A DNA stretch of 64,000 nucleotides, taken from NCBI GenBank assembly GCA_029204225.1, contig MU831910.1:1-64000 (forward strand), given 5' to 3'. How positions within the stretch are numbered: position 1 is the stretch's first letter; the number at the start of each line of letters is the position of its first letter. The translations under genes were made by a program, and so were the position numbers. The DNA comes from Diphasiastrum complanatum. Lineage: Eukaryota; Streptophyta; Lycopodiopsida; Lycopodiales; Lycopodiaceae. Below are positions 46,563-57,601 of this stretch, piece by piece. The notes beneath the pieces are model-generated. The model saw only the letters and a list, made by a program, of their open reading frames with translations. It did not search any database and had not been told where the DNA came from.

Positions 46563-47234
46563 ATTATTTAAAGGAGTTCCATGCTTATGAAGATGGCAAC
46601 CTTTCCTGGAAGGTAAGTTTCACGTCCATAAGGTTCCAGTTTTCTGTTTAGGTTTTAGGTTTCGGGTCCGCAGATGGAATGCATCTGAGCATTTTCTTTT
46701 GTTGATGCAATTGTAGATGTTGAAGATTGTTGCCCACAGGGCTGGGTTCATAACCATGTTTAGGGTTTAAGGTGGAGTTTTTTGTTTGTAGAGATATGAT
46801 AGAACTGTGACACAATGCAGGCTGATTATTTAGTAGGCAGCATTAGAAGTGAAACCTGCAACATTGTCCATGATTAGATGAGTGATTCCTGATGCAAAGT
46901 CAATGGATGAAGCCATGGAAGTCCTTCAAGGAAATTGGCTCAGAGCTATTGAAGAACATCATGTTCATTACTCTTGCCGGGAGATCTCTGTTATTCTTGA
47001 CATTGGCTGTTCTGTTGGAACCAGTACTTTGTGTCTTGTCGACAAATTTCCAGCAGCTCAAGTCACAGTTAAGTTTAGACTAATCAAGGGGTTTCTATTT
47101 ACAAATTTACAAAGTTGTGTTTATTCATCAACTTGATTTTCTGTTAATGAATGCCAGTTGTATTGTCATTTTCTTCACAGGGTTTAGATTTGTCTCGAGG
47201 ATCTGTAGATTTACTTGAATTCGTGACTGAGTGA
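46563..47234 (+). pseudogene. SAM-dependent methyltransferase gene fragment
   Basis: Three exon-like pieces with plausible splice sites. Exon a, 46563-46612, encodes YLKEFHAYEDGNLSWK, preceded by a T-rich tract ending in AG and followed by GTAAGT. Exon b, about 46837-47067, gives AALEVKPATLSMIR, a TGA, VIPDAKSMDEAMEVLQGNWL, then AIEEHHVHY and the SAM-binding motif ILDIGCSVGTST-CLVDKFPAAQVT, followed by GTTAAG. Exon c, 47181-47234, after TTCTTCACAG, starts GLDLS and then diverges to a TGA. The DIGCSVG-ST---D-FP---VTGLDLS signature is that of a conserved plant methyltransferase I know only as a family. The in-frame stop, the missing C-terminal half and the divergent end mark it as a pseudogene. 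It is the only clear non-transposon coding sequence here. Confidence 0.7.
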
Positions 47235-47239
47235 ATTAA

Positions 47240-48140
47240 ATCATGTGAATCATCACTCACTAACTCCCTTAATTCGCCAAAATGATTTTTCAATGTTGTT
47301 TCTCTAATATCTGAATCTAAAATGAAGAACTCATATTTGTAACAGGTTGTTCAAATGAGTCATTGACTAAAAAGTACTTAAATGAGAAATTTCAGATGAT
47401 ATTGTTGACGGGGAAACACAAAGGGTAATAGGATGAGAACCTAAAGGTGTGGCCTCATAATAATAGCTTTCATTAGTTGATGACTCAGATGTGGTTACGT
47501 ACTGTGTTACAACTACAAGAATAGAAGAAGAAAAACTACTTGCCATCATGAAAATAATAAAATTTTGATTCTATTCTTAGGCCAAGCATAGACAGAAATA
47601 AAAATTTGAACTGGAAAATCTACACAGCAAACAAAATTTTGACATTATGCTATGTTAGTCATAGAAAGAGTTAAACATCCTGTCCAACACCAATAGAAGT
47701 AGACACTGATATTCACAAAGCCCACATTTAACATAAAATCAACAATAAAAAAGATAATTTTCACCTGCAAAAGAAATTTCTTAAATGTTAGAGGGTTTCT
47801 TACTTGTAATTAGGTTTAGGGTTAGGGTTTAAGGTTTCATTCTAACGATAGGATTAGGGTTGGTAAAGTCGAGTTGGTTGCGGTCATCGAAAAAGTTGGT
47901 CGCAAAATTCATCGGTAGAGTTGGTGATGGTATCCGATCAAAAAAGGGGCCCACTAAATTTTGGAGGTTAAAAGTTTTCTTTATTTAAGGACCCAAAGAC
48001 TAGGACATGGCAACTCATTTGCAAATTTGCGCTCAAGGCTATCGTCAGAACAATATATGCATCCATTCGACGATCTTCTATAATCTCATGCATAATTTTC
48101 AGCAATCCACTTTCTGTTGAGGTATTATTTTTTATTTTTT
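47240..48140. other. Unassigned sequence
   Basis: No supported gene. Two or three telomere-like GGTTTAGGG units occur near 47810-47835. Confidence 0.45.
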
Positions 48141-48154
48141 AATTTTATTTTATT

Positions 48155-48785
48155 TTTTTATGCTCAGCATAGTATTACAAAGGTTAAATATATTTACGTA
48201 GATATTTTGAGTTTTTAAAATACATTAAAACTTACTATTTATGTTATGCTGAGCATAACATAGAAACATCCTATGCTATGGTTATTCAGAAAGAAAAGTT
48301 TATTTTTTTTATTAATCCTATGTTGAGCATAGTAAGTTCTTTTATTTTTCATAGATTCGCTATGCTCAACATAGGAACCTCTCTTCCTCTTGCTCGTGAT
48401 CTATGTTGAGTGTAGCGTCTCTTCAGTCTCCATGAGGTTATGTTATGCTCAATAGGATATTCCCTTCCTCTCACCCGTGTTCTATGCTGAGCATAACATC
48501 TCTTCAAACTCCATGAGATTATGATATGCTCAGCATAGGATATCCTCTTTCGCTTGCCCGCTCAACATAGAACACGGACGAGAGGAAGAGGATACCATAT
48601 GCTGAGCATAGCATAACCCCGTGGAGGATGAAGAGACGCTATGCTCAGCATAGAACGCGAGTGAGAGGAAGAGAATATCCTATGTTGAGCATAATATAAC
48701 CTCGTGGTGACTGAAGAGACGCTATGCTCAGCATAGATTGCGGGTGAGAGGAAGAGAGGTTCCTATGTTGAGCATATGCTGAGTG
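48155..48785. repeat. Palindrome-rich array forming a long foldback
   Basis: At least twelve copies of TATGCTSAGCATA and near variants. Two are near-perfect short palindromes, including TATGTTATGCT-G-AGCATAACATA at about 48239. From 48361 to 48776 the array is one long inverted repeat: left arm 48361-48560, loop about 14 bases, right arm 48575-48776. Each arm is itself two and a half tandem units of about 83 bp (palindrome, CCTCTTCCTCTC-type stretch, palindrome, CGTCTCTTCA stretch). The outermost 86 bp of the arms differ at 11 positions, ten of them transitions. No ORF; it abuts a copia fragment at 48786. Confidence 0.8.
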
Positions 48786-49130
48786 CACTAGCTCAAATTG
48801 ATGATGAGTCTTGATTTTGGATCTTGGAAAAGGCCTTCTATGAGATTTGGCAATAACACAAGCTTCACAAGGTTGAAGCTCCTTTGACATAGACTTTGAA
48901 GATCCAATAGCTTTTCCATCTAGATGTCATGGCCTTGAAATTGGGGTGGCCCAATCTCTTGTTCCATAGATATTCTTGAGTAATCTTGGTTTGTAGGCAA
49001 TCTCACAAATGTTAGCACTCTCACTAGAATCTAGTTTGTACAACTTCCCAAATCTATATCCTCTAGCAATCACTTCATCCTCTCTCTTGATGACATGTGT
49101 CAACATCAAATTTGACATCTAAACCATTAT
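48786..49130 (-). pseudogene. Ty1/copia pre-integrase fragment
   Basis: Minus strand: a piece of the post-protease region (REDEVIARGYRFGKLYKLDS, 49030-49090), NICEIAYK, a degraded DWATPISRP corresponding to RLGHPNFK, then ELQPCEACVIAKSHRRPFPR (48810-48890), the second half of the zinc region. A frame break near 48925 separates them. It is closely related to the fragment at 36720-37690 and is cut off on its left by the foldback array. Confidence 0.8.
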
Positions 49131-49429
49131 CAAACACTAATGTACAGATAGGAGGAGGAGAAAAAGTAAGAAGCATACACAAAATGTGTATGAAAGAAAG
49201 AGGTCGATGAATGCAGTCTTGTAGTAGCAGACACATATTATTAGACTAATGATTTAGTGCTAGCAGTAGCAGTTTTTAATAAGGGAGAATACCTCTTTTA
49301 CCTCCATGCGCTGATCTGGGAAACAGAGAGCACTAAAAAATACCATTGTTGTAATATAGACAAGTAATAGTTCTTCTACTCAATCTCCAAGGAGATTGAC
49401 AAGAGAAAGAAGAGCACCAGTCATATTTG

Positions 49430-51360
49430 TGCTTGACAGCTCTACAAATACAAATATGGACCAGATAGCAACGCATCAAGATATAAAGCTAGACTTGTTG
49501 CTAAAGGTTTCTCACAGACATCTCAAGATATTACTACTCAACCTCAAGAGACAGGTTGGAGAGATAGAGATAAAGCTTTTGGTGCAAGAAGGAATGAGAT
49601 TGCAGGTGACAAACGCAAGGAGAAGGATGTACCGTGGGATACATTTTCACCAGGAAGCTGATCACCTGACATGAAGCTCCCTAAGTGGTTTGAGAGATTG
49701 TTGGAGAGCCGTGACACGGATGACTTTCCAAGATCATCTAGCCAGGGAGAGCTACGATCAACAAGAGAAAAGACACAACCTGAAAGGTATGAAGCAAATT
49801 ATGCTCTCTTATCTAGCATTATTTAAAGCAAGGAACCTTCGACTTATGGTGAAGCAAAGGATGATGACATTTGGGTCAAGGCCATGGGAGAGGAGATGGA
49901 GTCAATTGCAAAGCATAGCACATGGGACTTAGCAGAACCACCAGTTGGCAAGAAACCCATTGGTTGCAAATGGGTATACAGGACTAAGTACCATGCAGAT
50001 GGAAGTATAGCAAAGCACAAGGCAAGATTGGTGATCAAAGGGTATGCACAAAGTAAAGGCATCGACTATGAGGAGACCTTTGCGCCAGTATGTAAGTGGA
50101 ATACTCTACGTCTACTTGTTGCTTTAGCTTCACATTTTGGTTGGCCTTTGCATCAGATGGATGTGAAATCTGCTTTTCTAAATGGTGAGTTAGAAGAAGA
50201 TGTGTTCATGGATAAACCTGAAGGTTTTGTAGCGAAGGGACAGGAAAATATGTCGCTTGCAGAAAGCGCTTTATGGTCTTAAATAGACACCACGTGCGTG
50301 GTATAGCAGGATTGATGCCTACTTTCGTTCAAAGGGAATGGTGAGAACACGTTCTGATCCAAATCTATATGTCTTATGCTTTGATGGTATGGTTGCTTTG
50401 ATTGTTCTTTATGTTGATGACTTGATTATTACGGGAAATAATCAAGAGATGATAGATATGATCAAGAAAGATCTCATGGAACAATTCGAGATGACAGATC
50501 TCAACCTGATGCATTATTGCCTTGGAATAGAGGTGTGGCAAAAAGGACACGAAGTGGGTTTAACACAGGTGAAGTATGTCAAAGAGTTGCTACACAGGTT
50601 TAGGTTGCAGGATTGAAAACCAATGAATACTCCTATTGAACTAGGTAAAAAGCTTTCTAAGCTTGATGAGTCACAGTCATTTGATGCTACGCTGTATAGG
50701 CAGTTAGTAGGGAGCTTGATTTACCTTACCACGACTAGACCAGATATATGCTATGCTGTTGGCATTGTAAGTCAGTTTATGGCATCACCTATGGAAACGC
50801 ATTGGAAGGCAGCTAAACGCATTTTGTGTTATGTGAAAGGCACTTCAGAGTATGGCTTGATTTACAGGAAACATGATGGTTTACTTGAGTTGTGTGGCTA
50901 TGTGGATGCGGATTGGGGAGGTGACTATGATGATCTTAGATCCACCACAGGGTATGTATTCCAGTTTTGTGGTAGTTGCTTTTCCTGGTCTAGTAAGAAG
51001 CAAAGTACAATTGCTCTATCCACCACAGAAGCAGAGTATAAGGCAATGTGTAGTGCAGCACAAGAAGCTATATGGTTGAGACAAATCTTGGAAGAAGTTG
51101 GCATGAAGCAAAAAAATCTCATGACATTACATAGCGACAGTCAGAGTGGCATTCAGCTAGCAAAGAATCCAGTGTTCCATGTGAGAACTAAACACGTTGA
51201 GATTCAGTATCACTTTATACGTGAGAGGTTGTTGAGTCGTGAAATTCATGTTGTCCATTGTAGTACAGAAGAACAACTAGTTGATATTTTCACTAAGCCA
51301 CTTGTTGGAGAAAAGTTTGATAAGTTTAGATCAAAGCTTTATGTACTTAAAGTTTGTTGA
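49430..51360 (+). pseudogene. Ty1/copia RT and RNase H remnant with a misplaced RT piece
   Basis: An isolated RT snippet (YKYKYGPDSNASRYKARLVAK then GFSQT, 49440-49510) precedes the normal linker (REKTQPERYEANYALLS, 49760-49810) and a full RT: IGCKWVYRTKYHADGS, YEETFAPVCKWNTLR, QMDVKSAFLNGELEEDVF, a one-base shift near 50250, a TAG inside LYGLK-TPRAWY, and the catalytic LYVDDLIITGNN (50408-50445). A TGA at 50614 precedes RNase H (YVDADWGGDYDDLRSTTGY, TEAEYKAM, LHSDSQSGIQLAKNPVFHVR then TKHVEI), ending at the stop at 51360. Apart from three lesions it is well preserved. A purine tract (GGGAGAGAG, 51408) and an LTR follow. Confidence 0.9.
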
Positions 51361-51414
51361 CTTTAAAGCTATGTATATGACTGTATAAAAAGTAGACTCT
51401 ACTTTAAGGGAGAG

Positions 51415-51690
51415 AGTTAGAATTAAAGTAGAATCACTGTGCTAGTGTACTGTGGGTCCGATCAGTTGATAAGGATTAGTTGGCCTCGCCACAAGGCAAG
51501 TCGACAGGACACGCGTCCCGCCCACGGCAACCTGGGTCATGATGGGTTGCCTGAGTGAACAACTATATGTACAGTGTAATTTAATTTTGAGAAATATAGT
51601 TGCTATGTGAGCTTGCTATGGAGAGTATTTTCTGTCTGTGTTGTGTAGCATGATCTGTGTTCCTATGCAAAGCAAATTCTAAGTGTTCCC
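51415..51690 (+). repeat. Probable 3' LTR of the preceding copia element
   Basis: Begins at TTAGAATTAAAGTAGAATC just after the purine tract; many plant copia LTRs begin TGTTAGAATT, so the first TG may be lost. It contains a GC-rich middle (GGCCTCGCCACAAGGC, 51483) and ends near TTCCCACA at 51693. No second copy was found in the window, so both ends are approximate. Confidence 0.5.
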
Positions 51691-51694
51691 ACAT

Positions 51695-52740
51695 GTGAAT
51701 TAAATGCATATATCATTTAGATCAATCATTTAGTATGTACATATCATTTTATTTGAGATCTAGTGGCTAAAATGGCCAAAATCTAGTTTTCTAGCTATAT
51801 GCCACTTGGCATCTGTGCAGAATTGCCAAAAATTGGCAAATCTAGCTTGATAAAAAAACCATGTAGTATAATGTAAATTTTGTAATAAGTGGATTCCACA
51901 CATGTGAGGCCAAGATGTCACATGGCAATCCACTCCTAATGTAGGTTAGCTCAAGTCCATAGGGTTAATCATGTCATTTTGGTAGTGATTCCTAGTTTAT
52001 AGGACCTAAATCCTAGATTTAAGACAAAAAATTGACCAACTAGCTATCTATCAAGCATGACTCTAAGAAATAGACTAGGGTTTTATTTTAGGGAAAGAAG
52101 AGTGAGTTAACTTCCTTATTACATGCTGGAAATCCACCTGACTTCAAGAAGGAAGTCAAATTTGCTATGTATTCCAAGCTCCCATAGTGAGAAGATAGAA
52201 ATTTTTGGAGCTCATTGGCAATCTCAAGCTAGTTCACTATGTACATTGAGTTTTTGTGATCTAAATGAAACCAAATTAATTTTTACTTGTTTCTTAGCTT
52301 GAAGGCCATACTACAGCCTGTAGTACACACGTGTGGAATCGAATTTCAATGTTGATCAATGCATTTGATGTTAATGCTTGTTGTTTGTCAAATTGCCAAT
52401 CTAGATCAACTTTTTGATGACTAGTTTTTTGATAGATTGTTAAGCAAGGGGTAAAAAAAGCTATTTACATGGGTAGGAGGGATCTCACACGTGTTAAAGC
52501 ATCAGTAGTAGGTGAAATCCTACTTGTAGTAGATAATTGTGCAAGTCCCTATAAGTTAGGAAAATTGCCTCAAATCAAAGAAGGTGGCTATGAGTTAGGA
52601 ATCTTAGACCATGCTCCATATTGACGATTATTGGTGGATCCTATGATGACTAGGTACTCTCACACGTGTCAAATCAGTTGAGTCAACAACAGTTGTTGTG
52701 TATATATAGAGCCTCATTTGGCCATAATCAACAAGCAAGC
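51695..52740. other. LTR-like non-coding sequence with G-box palindromes
   Basis: No ORF. CACACGTGT words at 52326, 52486 and 52661 and a CACACATGTG at about 51898 resemble those inside proven LTRs of this window. A TATATATAGAGCC box lies at about 52700. It is probably one or more degraded copia LTRs. Confidence 0.4.
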
Positions 52741-52741
52741 T

Positions 52742-53106
<365 letters not shown>

Positions 53107-53109
53107 CCT

Positions 53110-53747
53110 CACATGGAAAGCCATCATTGTTGGATTATTCTCCTTCTTACCAATCGACTAAACGATTTTAATCTTCATCCATTGTTTATCCAGTTCTACG
53201 GATTTTTCCATGTGTTTACATAGTCTGCAAAATTACAAGCGTTTCTACACAGTCTGCAAAATCACATGAGATTACGATAGTGTCACATTTTTCTCCTGGC
53301 AAAAATCTCGTGTGAAATCATAGTGTCAAATTTTTTGCTTTTTTCAAAGAGCCTCAAATGTTAAGGAAATGACTTTGGCAAAGTGTGGGACAATCCTAAA
53401 TGAGATTTAAGGGCATCTTCGCCTAAATGAGATTTAAGGGCACCTTCATCTTTTTCGTCTTTATTTGCGAAAAATCCGACAGTGTTGCTTATGGGTGTTT
53501 TAGTTCATTTCTGCATAGCAACAGTTTTGGTTCATTTATGTAGACATAACGTTTATGACCAAACCGCTTATCAGCAATCAATGATAAGGACCAGATGGAT
53601 GCCAGCTGATCACCAGCCAACTGGCGATCGCATTTGAGGACCTAGTCTCTTAAGTATAAACAGTTGTTCATATTCATATGGTTGAATGATCTGAAATCAT
53701 CTAAAATTCATTGATAATCAGAATTATTAGAAGCATTTGAATAGTTA

Positions 53748-53750
<3 letters not shown>
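53110..53750. other. Unassigned, with a small tandem duplication
   Basis: No gene. A unit of about 27 bp (CCTAAATGAGATTTAAGGGC plus a short tail) occurs twice in tandem at 53396-53450. Confidence 0.5.

Positions 53751-53823
<73 letters not shown>
53751..53823. repeat. CT microsatellite
   Basis: About 36 uninterrupted CT units. The antisense Arg-Glu ORF through it is an artefact. Confidence 0.95.
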
Positions 53824-53826
<3 letters not shown>

Positions 53827-54640
53827 CTTGCGAGCTTGAATACTCCTGAGCATTCTAGCTCACTTCTTAGTGTTGTTTTAGAGATTGCTATTGGAATGGA
53901 TGCAACTAATGGATCTAAAAAAAAAAAATTGTTCAATTTATTTGATGGTCAAGTGGAAGATCAAGAGGTTGATCTCAAAGGGCTTCACCAATACAAAAGG
54001 AAAGGTGGCAATTTGGAGCTAGAGCATCAAAGGGAAGTCAAGTGGAAAAGATACTTTGGATCTATTTTTGCAGGTTATTGAAGAGTAAATTAAGGTCAAA
54101 GGTGTAGCAAGGAAGTGTTGTTCAAGTTTACTTTACTTGTTCTATCTCATGTTTGAGAAATTTCATGTGAATGTGTGTGCAAATTGACAAGATATGGTGA
54201 AACTAGTTACATTGTTTTGCATCATTTTGATGTTGGAGTTGTACTAGCATTCTTGGATGGTTTTACTGATGGAAATAAATCTAAGGAACGGCTCATTATA
54301 TCACTCATTCATTGTCAAGTCATCAAGTGATGATGATATTTTATGGCAAGATGGAGATGGAGGCTCATTCATGATTTTCATGGAGGATACATATCAAGAA
54401 AGGACAAAGATTGAGGAGACATGCAAGCATTGGTTGATTACTCACATTTATTGTTTGGTTGTTGTTATTTTCTAGATATTTCAAAGTTTGAATCAAGGAG
54501 GAATCATTGCATTTACATGTAAGAAATAGTGAAGCATCCAATGTGGACACTATTATCTATATCAATTATGAAATATATTATAAAACCATAGAAAGGAAGT
54601 CTATGCTTAGGATGGAAATCATTCTTAAGATGGATCAAAG
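53824..54640 (+). other. Unassigned sequence with two short ORFs
   Basis: An 81-codon ORF (53836-54081) has a basic middle (SKKKKLFNLFDG) and an acidic stretch, and a 72-codon ORF lies at 54257-54475. Neither shows a domain I recognise. Position just upstream of a copia pol end suggests degraded transposon DNA. Confidence 0.35.
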
Positions 54641-54686
54641 TAGTGTGGTCAAATCTATGCTAAAACTAGTTGAAGAGGGAGTGTGA
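54641..54686 (+). pseudogene. Last codons of a copia pol
   Basis: The words KSMLKLVEEGV and a stop, followed by the purine tract GAAGAGGGAG and the LTR, match the end of the antisense copia at 63348 (KSMLKLVEEGV then stop). Only this tail survives, so the element was deleted up to its last residues. Confidence 0.6.
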
Positions 54687-55311
54687 AAATTGTCAACTAG
54701 TTTAGTTGATTTATCTTGCCAATTTTGAGGCCAACGTGAGTAGAGATAGATTTATTTTTGTCAATAAAAACCTAAACAGTGTTTTTACTATTTTTGGAAA
54801 TTACAAATTGGATGAGGTCGGATTTGGACCCATTGTAATTGGCATGATATAGATAAATTGCATCTAGACTAGAATTTCTAGGTTTTTTTTATGAAGTACC
54901 AAGAAGTTATCATTTAGGGCAAGTTTAGGGCAATTGGCCAAGTGAAATTTTGACAGCTATAAATATCAGTACCAGTGTGGAGAATTCTATTCTCATTTTA
55001 TGTGGAGAATTCATCTCTTTTGATTCTATGTCCATCTCATGTGTATTTCTCAAGATATCTTGATTTCTAGTGTCTAGAATGTGATTTTTATTGTTGATCT
55101 TGCATCCACACATGTGAATGACTGTAGTCTATTGTTGTTGTATGGATAGGGATGGTACCAAATTGGATCTAGTGCTTTTGATTAGATCTTCATGCATTTC
55201 CAAGTTCTAGCCTATGTAAAGTGATGATTTCTATCTTGTAGCTAAATCTAGATGTGCAACCAAAAAAGATCTTAGATCCATCAAGTGTGTCTTGGATATG
55301 ATTTTCTCACA
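54682..55311 (+). repeat. Copia 3' LTR
   Basis: A 630-bp LTR from TGTGAAAATTGTCAACTAG to GATTTTCTCACA, with inverted termini TGTGA/TCACA. It contains CACACATGTG at 55106, a variant of the G-box palindrome. The start is closely related to the LTR at 62792-63352 on the other strand. Confidence 0.65.
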
Positions 55312-55914
55312 GTCCCTCTAAATAGTGTTGTGAAATTGATAACATATCCAGAACCTCAATAGAATTGGAGTGATTGGCATGGTTTGTGTTGTCACCAATT
55401 GAGGATGCGCAAGTATATGGTTTGAATTCAAATGATTATTCTTTAGAGGAGCAACACATGCAGGGATGCAAGATCTCAAGGGAAAATCACACATACATTG
55501 ATGGATTTCTAGACATGCATGGAACCATTGTTACATGGGGGGGGAAGGCCCTGACTGAGGGCATTCCTTGCTGGGAGGGCCCTTTCCCGAGGGCGGGAGC
55601 CCGAGGGCAGTCCCCAACCAGCAAGGAAGGCCTGAGGGCTTCGGGCCTTCCCCTACGTAATGCCATTGTGCGAAGGTTTTTTTTTTTTTTCCATTTTTTG
55701 GCCGTACGGTACGGCCGTACAGCCGTATACATGGACCAGTATTTTTTATTTTTATTTTTTCGTTTTTTGGCCGTACGGTACCGTACGGACGTACGCGTGG
55801 ACCAGTTTTTTTATTTTTCAATTTTTTGCCCTTTTTTTTTTGCAAATTTTTTTACGTTTGTGGTGGAATGTGGATGTGGACAGCCAATGACGGGCTGCCA
55901 CATAGCACATGCAC
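55312..55914 (+). other. Non-coding or doubtful ORF region with GC-rich block
   Basis: A 243-codon ORF (55374-56105) runs through a GC-rich block (55540-55670) with GGGAGGGCCC and inverted copies, two copies of a palindromic CGTACGG cluster (GGCCGTACGGTACGGCCG near 55702, GGCCGTACGGTACC near 55769) followed by T-runs, and the minisatellite below. Composition changes sharply within it and no domain is visible, so it is probably not a gene. Confidence 0.4.
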
Positions 55915-55915
55915 A

Positions 55916-56008
55916 TTCCACCGGAGAGAGGAGAGAGAACGTGCATTTCACTGGAGAGAGGAGAGAGAAAGTAAATTCCACCGGAGAGAGGAGAGAGAAT
56001 GATAGATT
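55916..56008 (+). repeat. Minisatellite, three 31-bp units
   Basis: TTCCACCGGAGAGAGGAGAG repeated three times with small changes (about 55916, 55947 and 55978), each followed by AGAA and a few variable bases. Confidence 0.8.
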
Positions 56009-56099
56009 CCTAAGAGAGAGAAAATTGGATGGACATTATGCTCCTGGAGGTGGTCCCAAAATACAAAGGACACCTGAGCACAAGGCATTACGTGCATAT

Positions 56100-56905
56100 A
56101 AATAGTTCCATTGGCCACCCTTTATTGACAAATTGTGTGTTTGAGGAACGCACCAATGGAAAAGAAGAATATTTAACTAGGAATGTAAAGGGTACTTATG
56201 TAATGGTCTGTGCCACTAGATTTATCAAGGTTGGGAAAATTGTTCAACAAGTATAGTTTCAAGCGTCCTTTGCTAATATGTTTGCAAAAGACAATAAGTC
56301 AAATGGGAATATTTAAATTTTTTTTATATGCAAATATGTATAATCCATGCATTTCTGATTGTATTTGATTTGTGTAATTAAATTTGTCAAATCATAGGAG
56401 AACTATTTGGCTAATGTATGTGAAATTTGTAAATATATAAATATGTAGAAGCAGGGAATTCTTTGAGTTTATTGAATGTTAACAAGTTGGAATGAAGAAT
56501 ATTCTAAAAGATACATTGGTATGTTGGTATATTGTTGGTATATTGGTAGTTTTATTGTTGCTTATGATGATTTTCATTCCAGCATCATGTTTATTATTGT
56601 GATTTTCATTGAAACCCATCAGTGAAGAAGTAGAATATCTTAAGAGAATTACAAATGGCACTTATGTAAATGGTTTGTGCCACTAGATCTATGATCAAGG
56701 CTGGGGAGGAATTGTTCATCAAGTGTAGTAGGAGAACAATTCGTAAAGTATAGTCTCAATTGTCATTTGCCTAGATGTTTACAAAAGATAATAAGTGAAA
56801 GCTATTGTATGTGAAATTTATAACTATGTAAATACGTAGAAGAGTGCAATTTTTTGATCTCATTGAATGTTAACAAGTTGGAAAGAATAATGGTCTAATA
56901 GATAC
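56100..56905 (+). repeat. Diverged direct repeats interrupted by the young copia
   Basis: Two copies of a block of roughly 450 bp. Copy 1 has GTGCCACTAGATTTATCAAG (56211), ATGTTTGCAAAAGACAATAAG, TTGAATGTTAACAAGTTGG and CTAAAAGATACATTG (56501). Copy 2 has GTGCCACTAGATCTATGATC (56680), ATGTTTACAAAAGATAATAAG, TTGAATGTTAACAAGTTGG and CTAATAGATAC (56895), where the copia insertion begins. A third partial copy follows the element (TTAGATCTATCAAGTATGGG, 62156). Copy 1 therefore preserves the unoccupied form of the target site. Confidence 0.65.
56901..56905. other. Target-site duplication, left copy
   Basis: GATAC directly before the left LTR, matched by GATAC at 62098-62102 directly after the right LTR. 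Confidence 0.9.
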
Positions 56906-57587
56906 TGTAAAAATTACAGCAAATAAGGATCCTAAAACACTTGAAATGATGAGGAAAACAATAGATTATGATTTCATAAGATTAGCACAAGTTGAACCAT
57001 CAAAATCCATCAAAAACCTATGCTTGAACCTCACTAAATGGCCCAAATCCTTGAAGAAGGCTTCACACGTGTGAAAGTACGGCCTCCCACAGTCTGAGTA
57101 CTGTACACCAGACCTACATTCAATCCTATAATCATTAGTAATCACAAGTACTCAAACAATTATGAACATAGAGAGCAATTGCACCATTATGAGAGAAAAA
57201 ACATGAAATTGCTTGATTGATTTTGGTGAGATATCATCACCTATATATACAAGATCCATCATGGTTTTGGGCAGGTATGAGTAGCCCTAAACCTATCCCT
57301 AATGCTAATTTTGGTGGATCTTTCATCCCTACCAAGTTAGGGTTGGAATCTTGGAGATCCCTCAACAATGCAAAAATTACCAAAAATAGCTCCTATTTTT
57401 TCTCCCTTGTATCTAAGCATAATTTGGACTCATTCCAAAGGTTCTAACACTTAGGTCTACTTGAGAACATCCTTATGAATGGAATCCTATGCTATTTGGC
57501 ACGTGTGACAAGCCACATCATGACCATTTAACTATTTACAAGTCATATGACCAAAACTAGTCAAGCTAGAATTGTGAATTTTTAACA
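56906..57587 (-). repeat. 3' LTR of the young copia
   Basis: On the minus strand it begins TGTTAAAAATTC and ends AATTTTTACA. It contains the palindrome TTCACACGTGTGAA (57063-57076) and a TATATATAG box (about 57241). Confidence 0.95.
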
Positions 57588-57601
57588 CTCCTCCTCACTA
57601 T

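Noticed and set aside
48155..48785. CRISPR-like array of palindromic repeats
   Set aside because: The sequence is plant nuclear DNA, there are no unique spacers of constant length, and the units form one large foldback.
55374..56105. 243-codon ORF as a gene
   Set aside because: It crosses a GC-rich block, T-runs and a minisatellite with abrupt composition changes and no domain.
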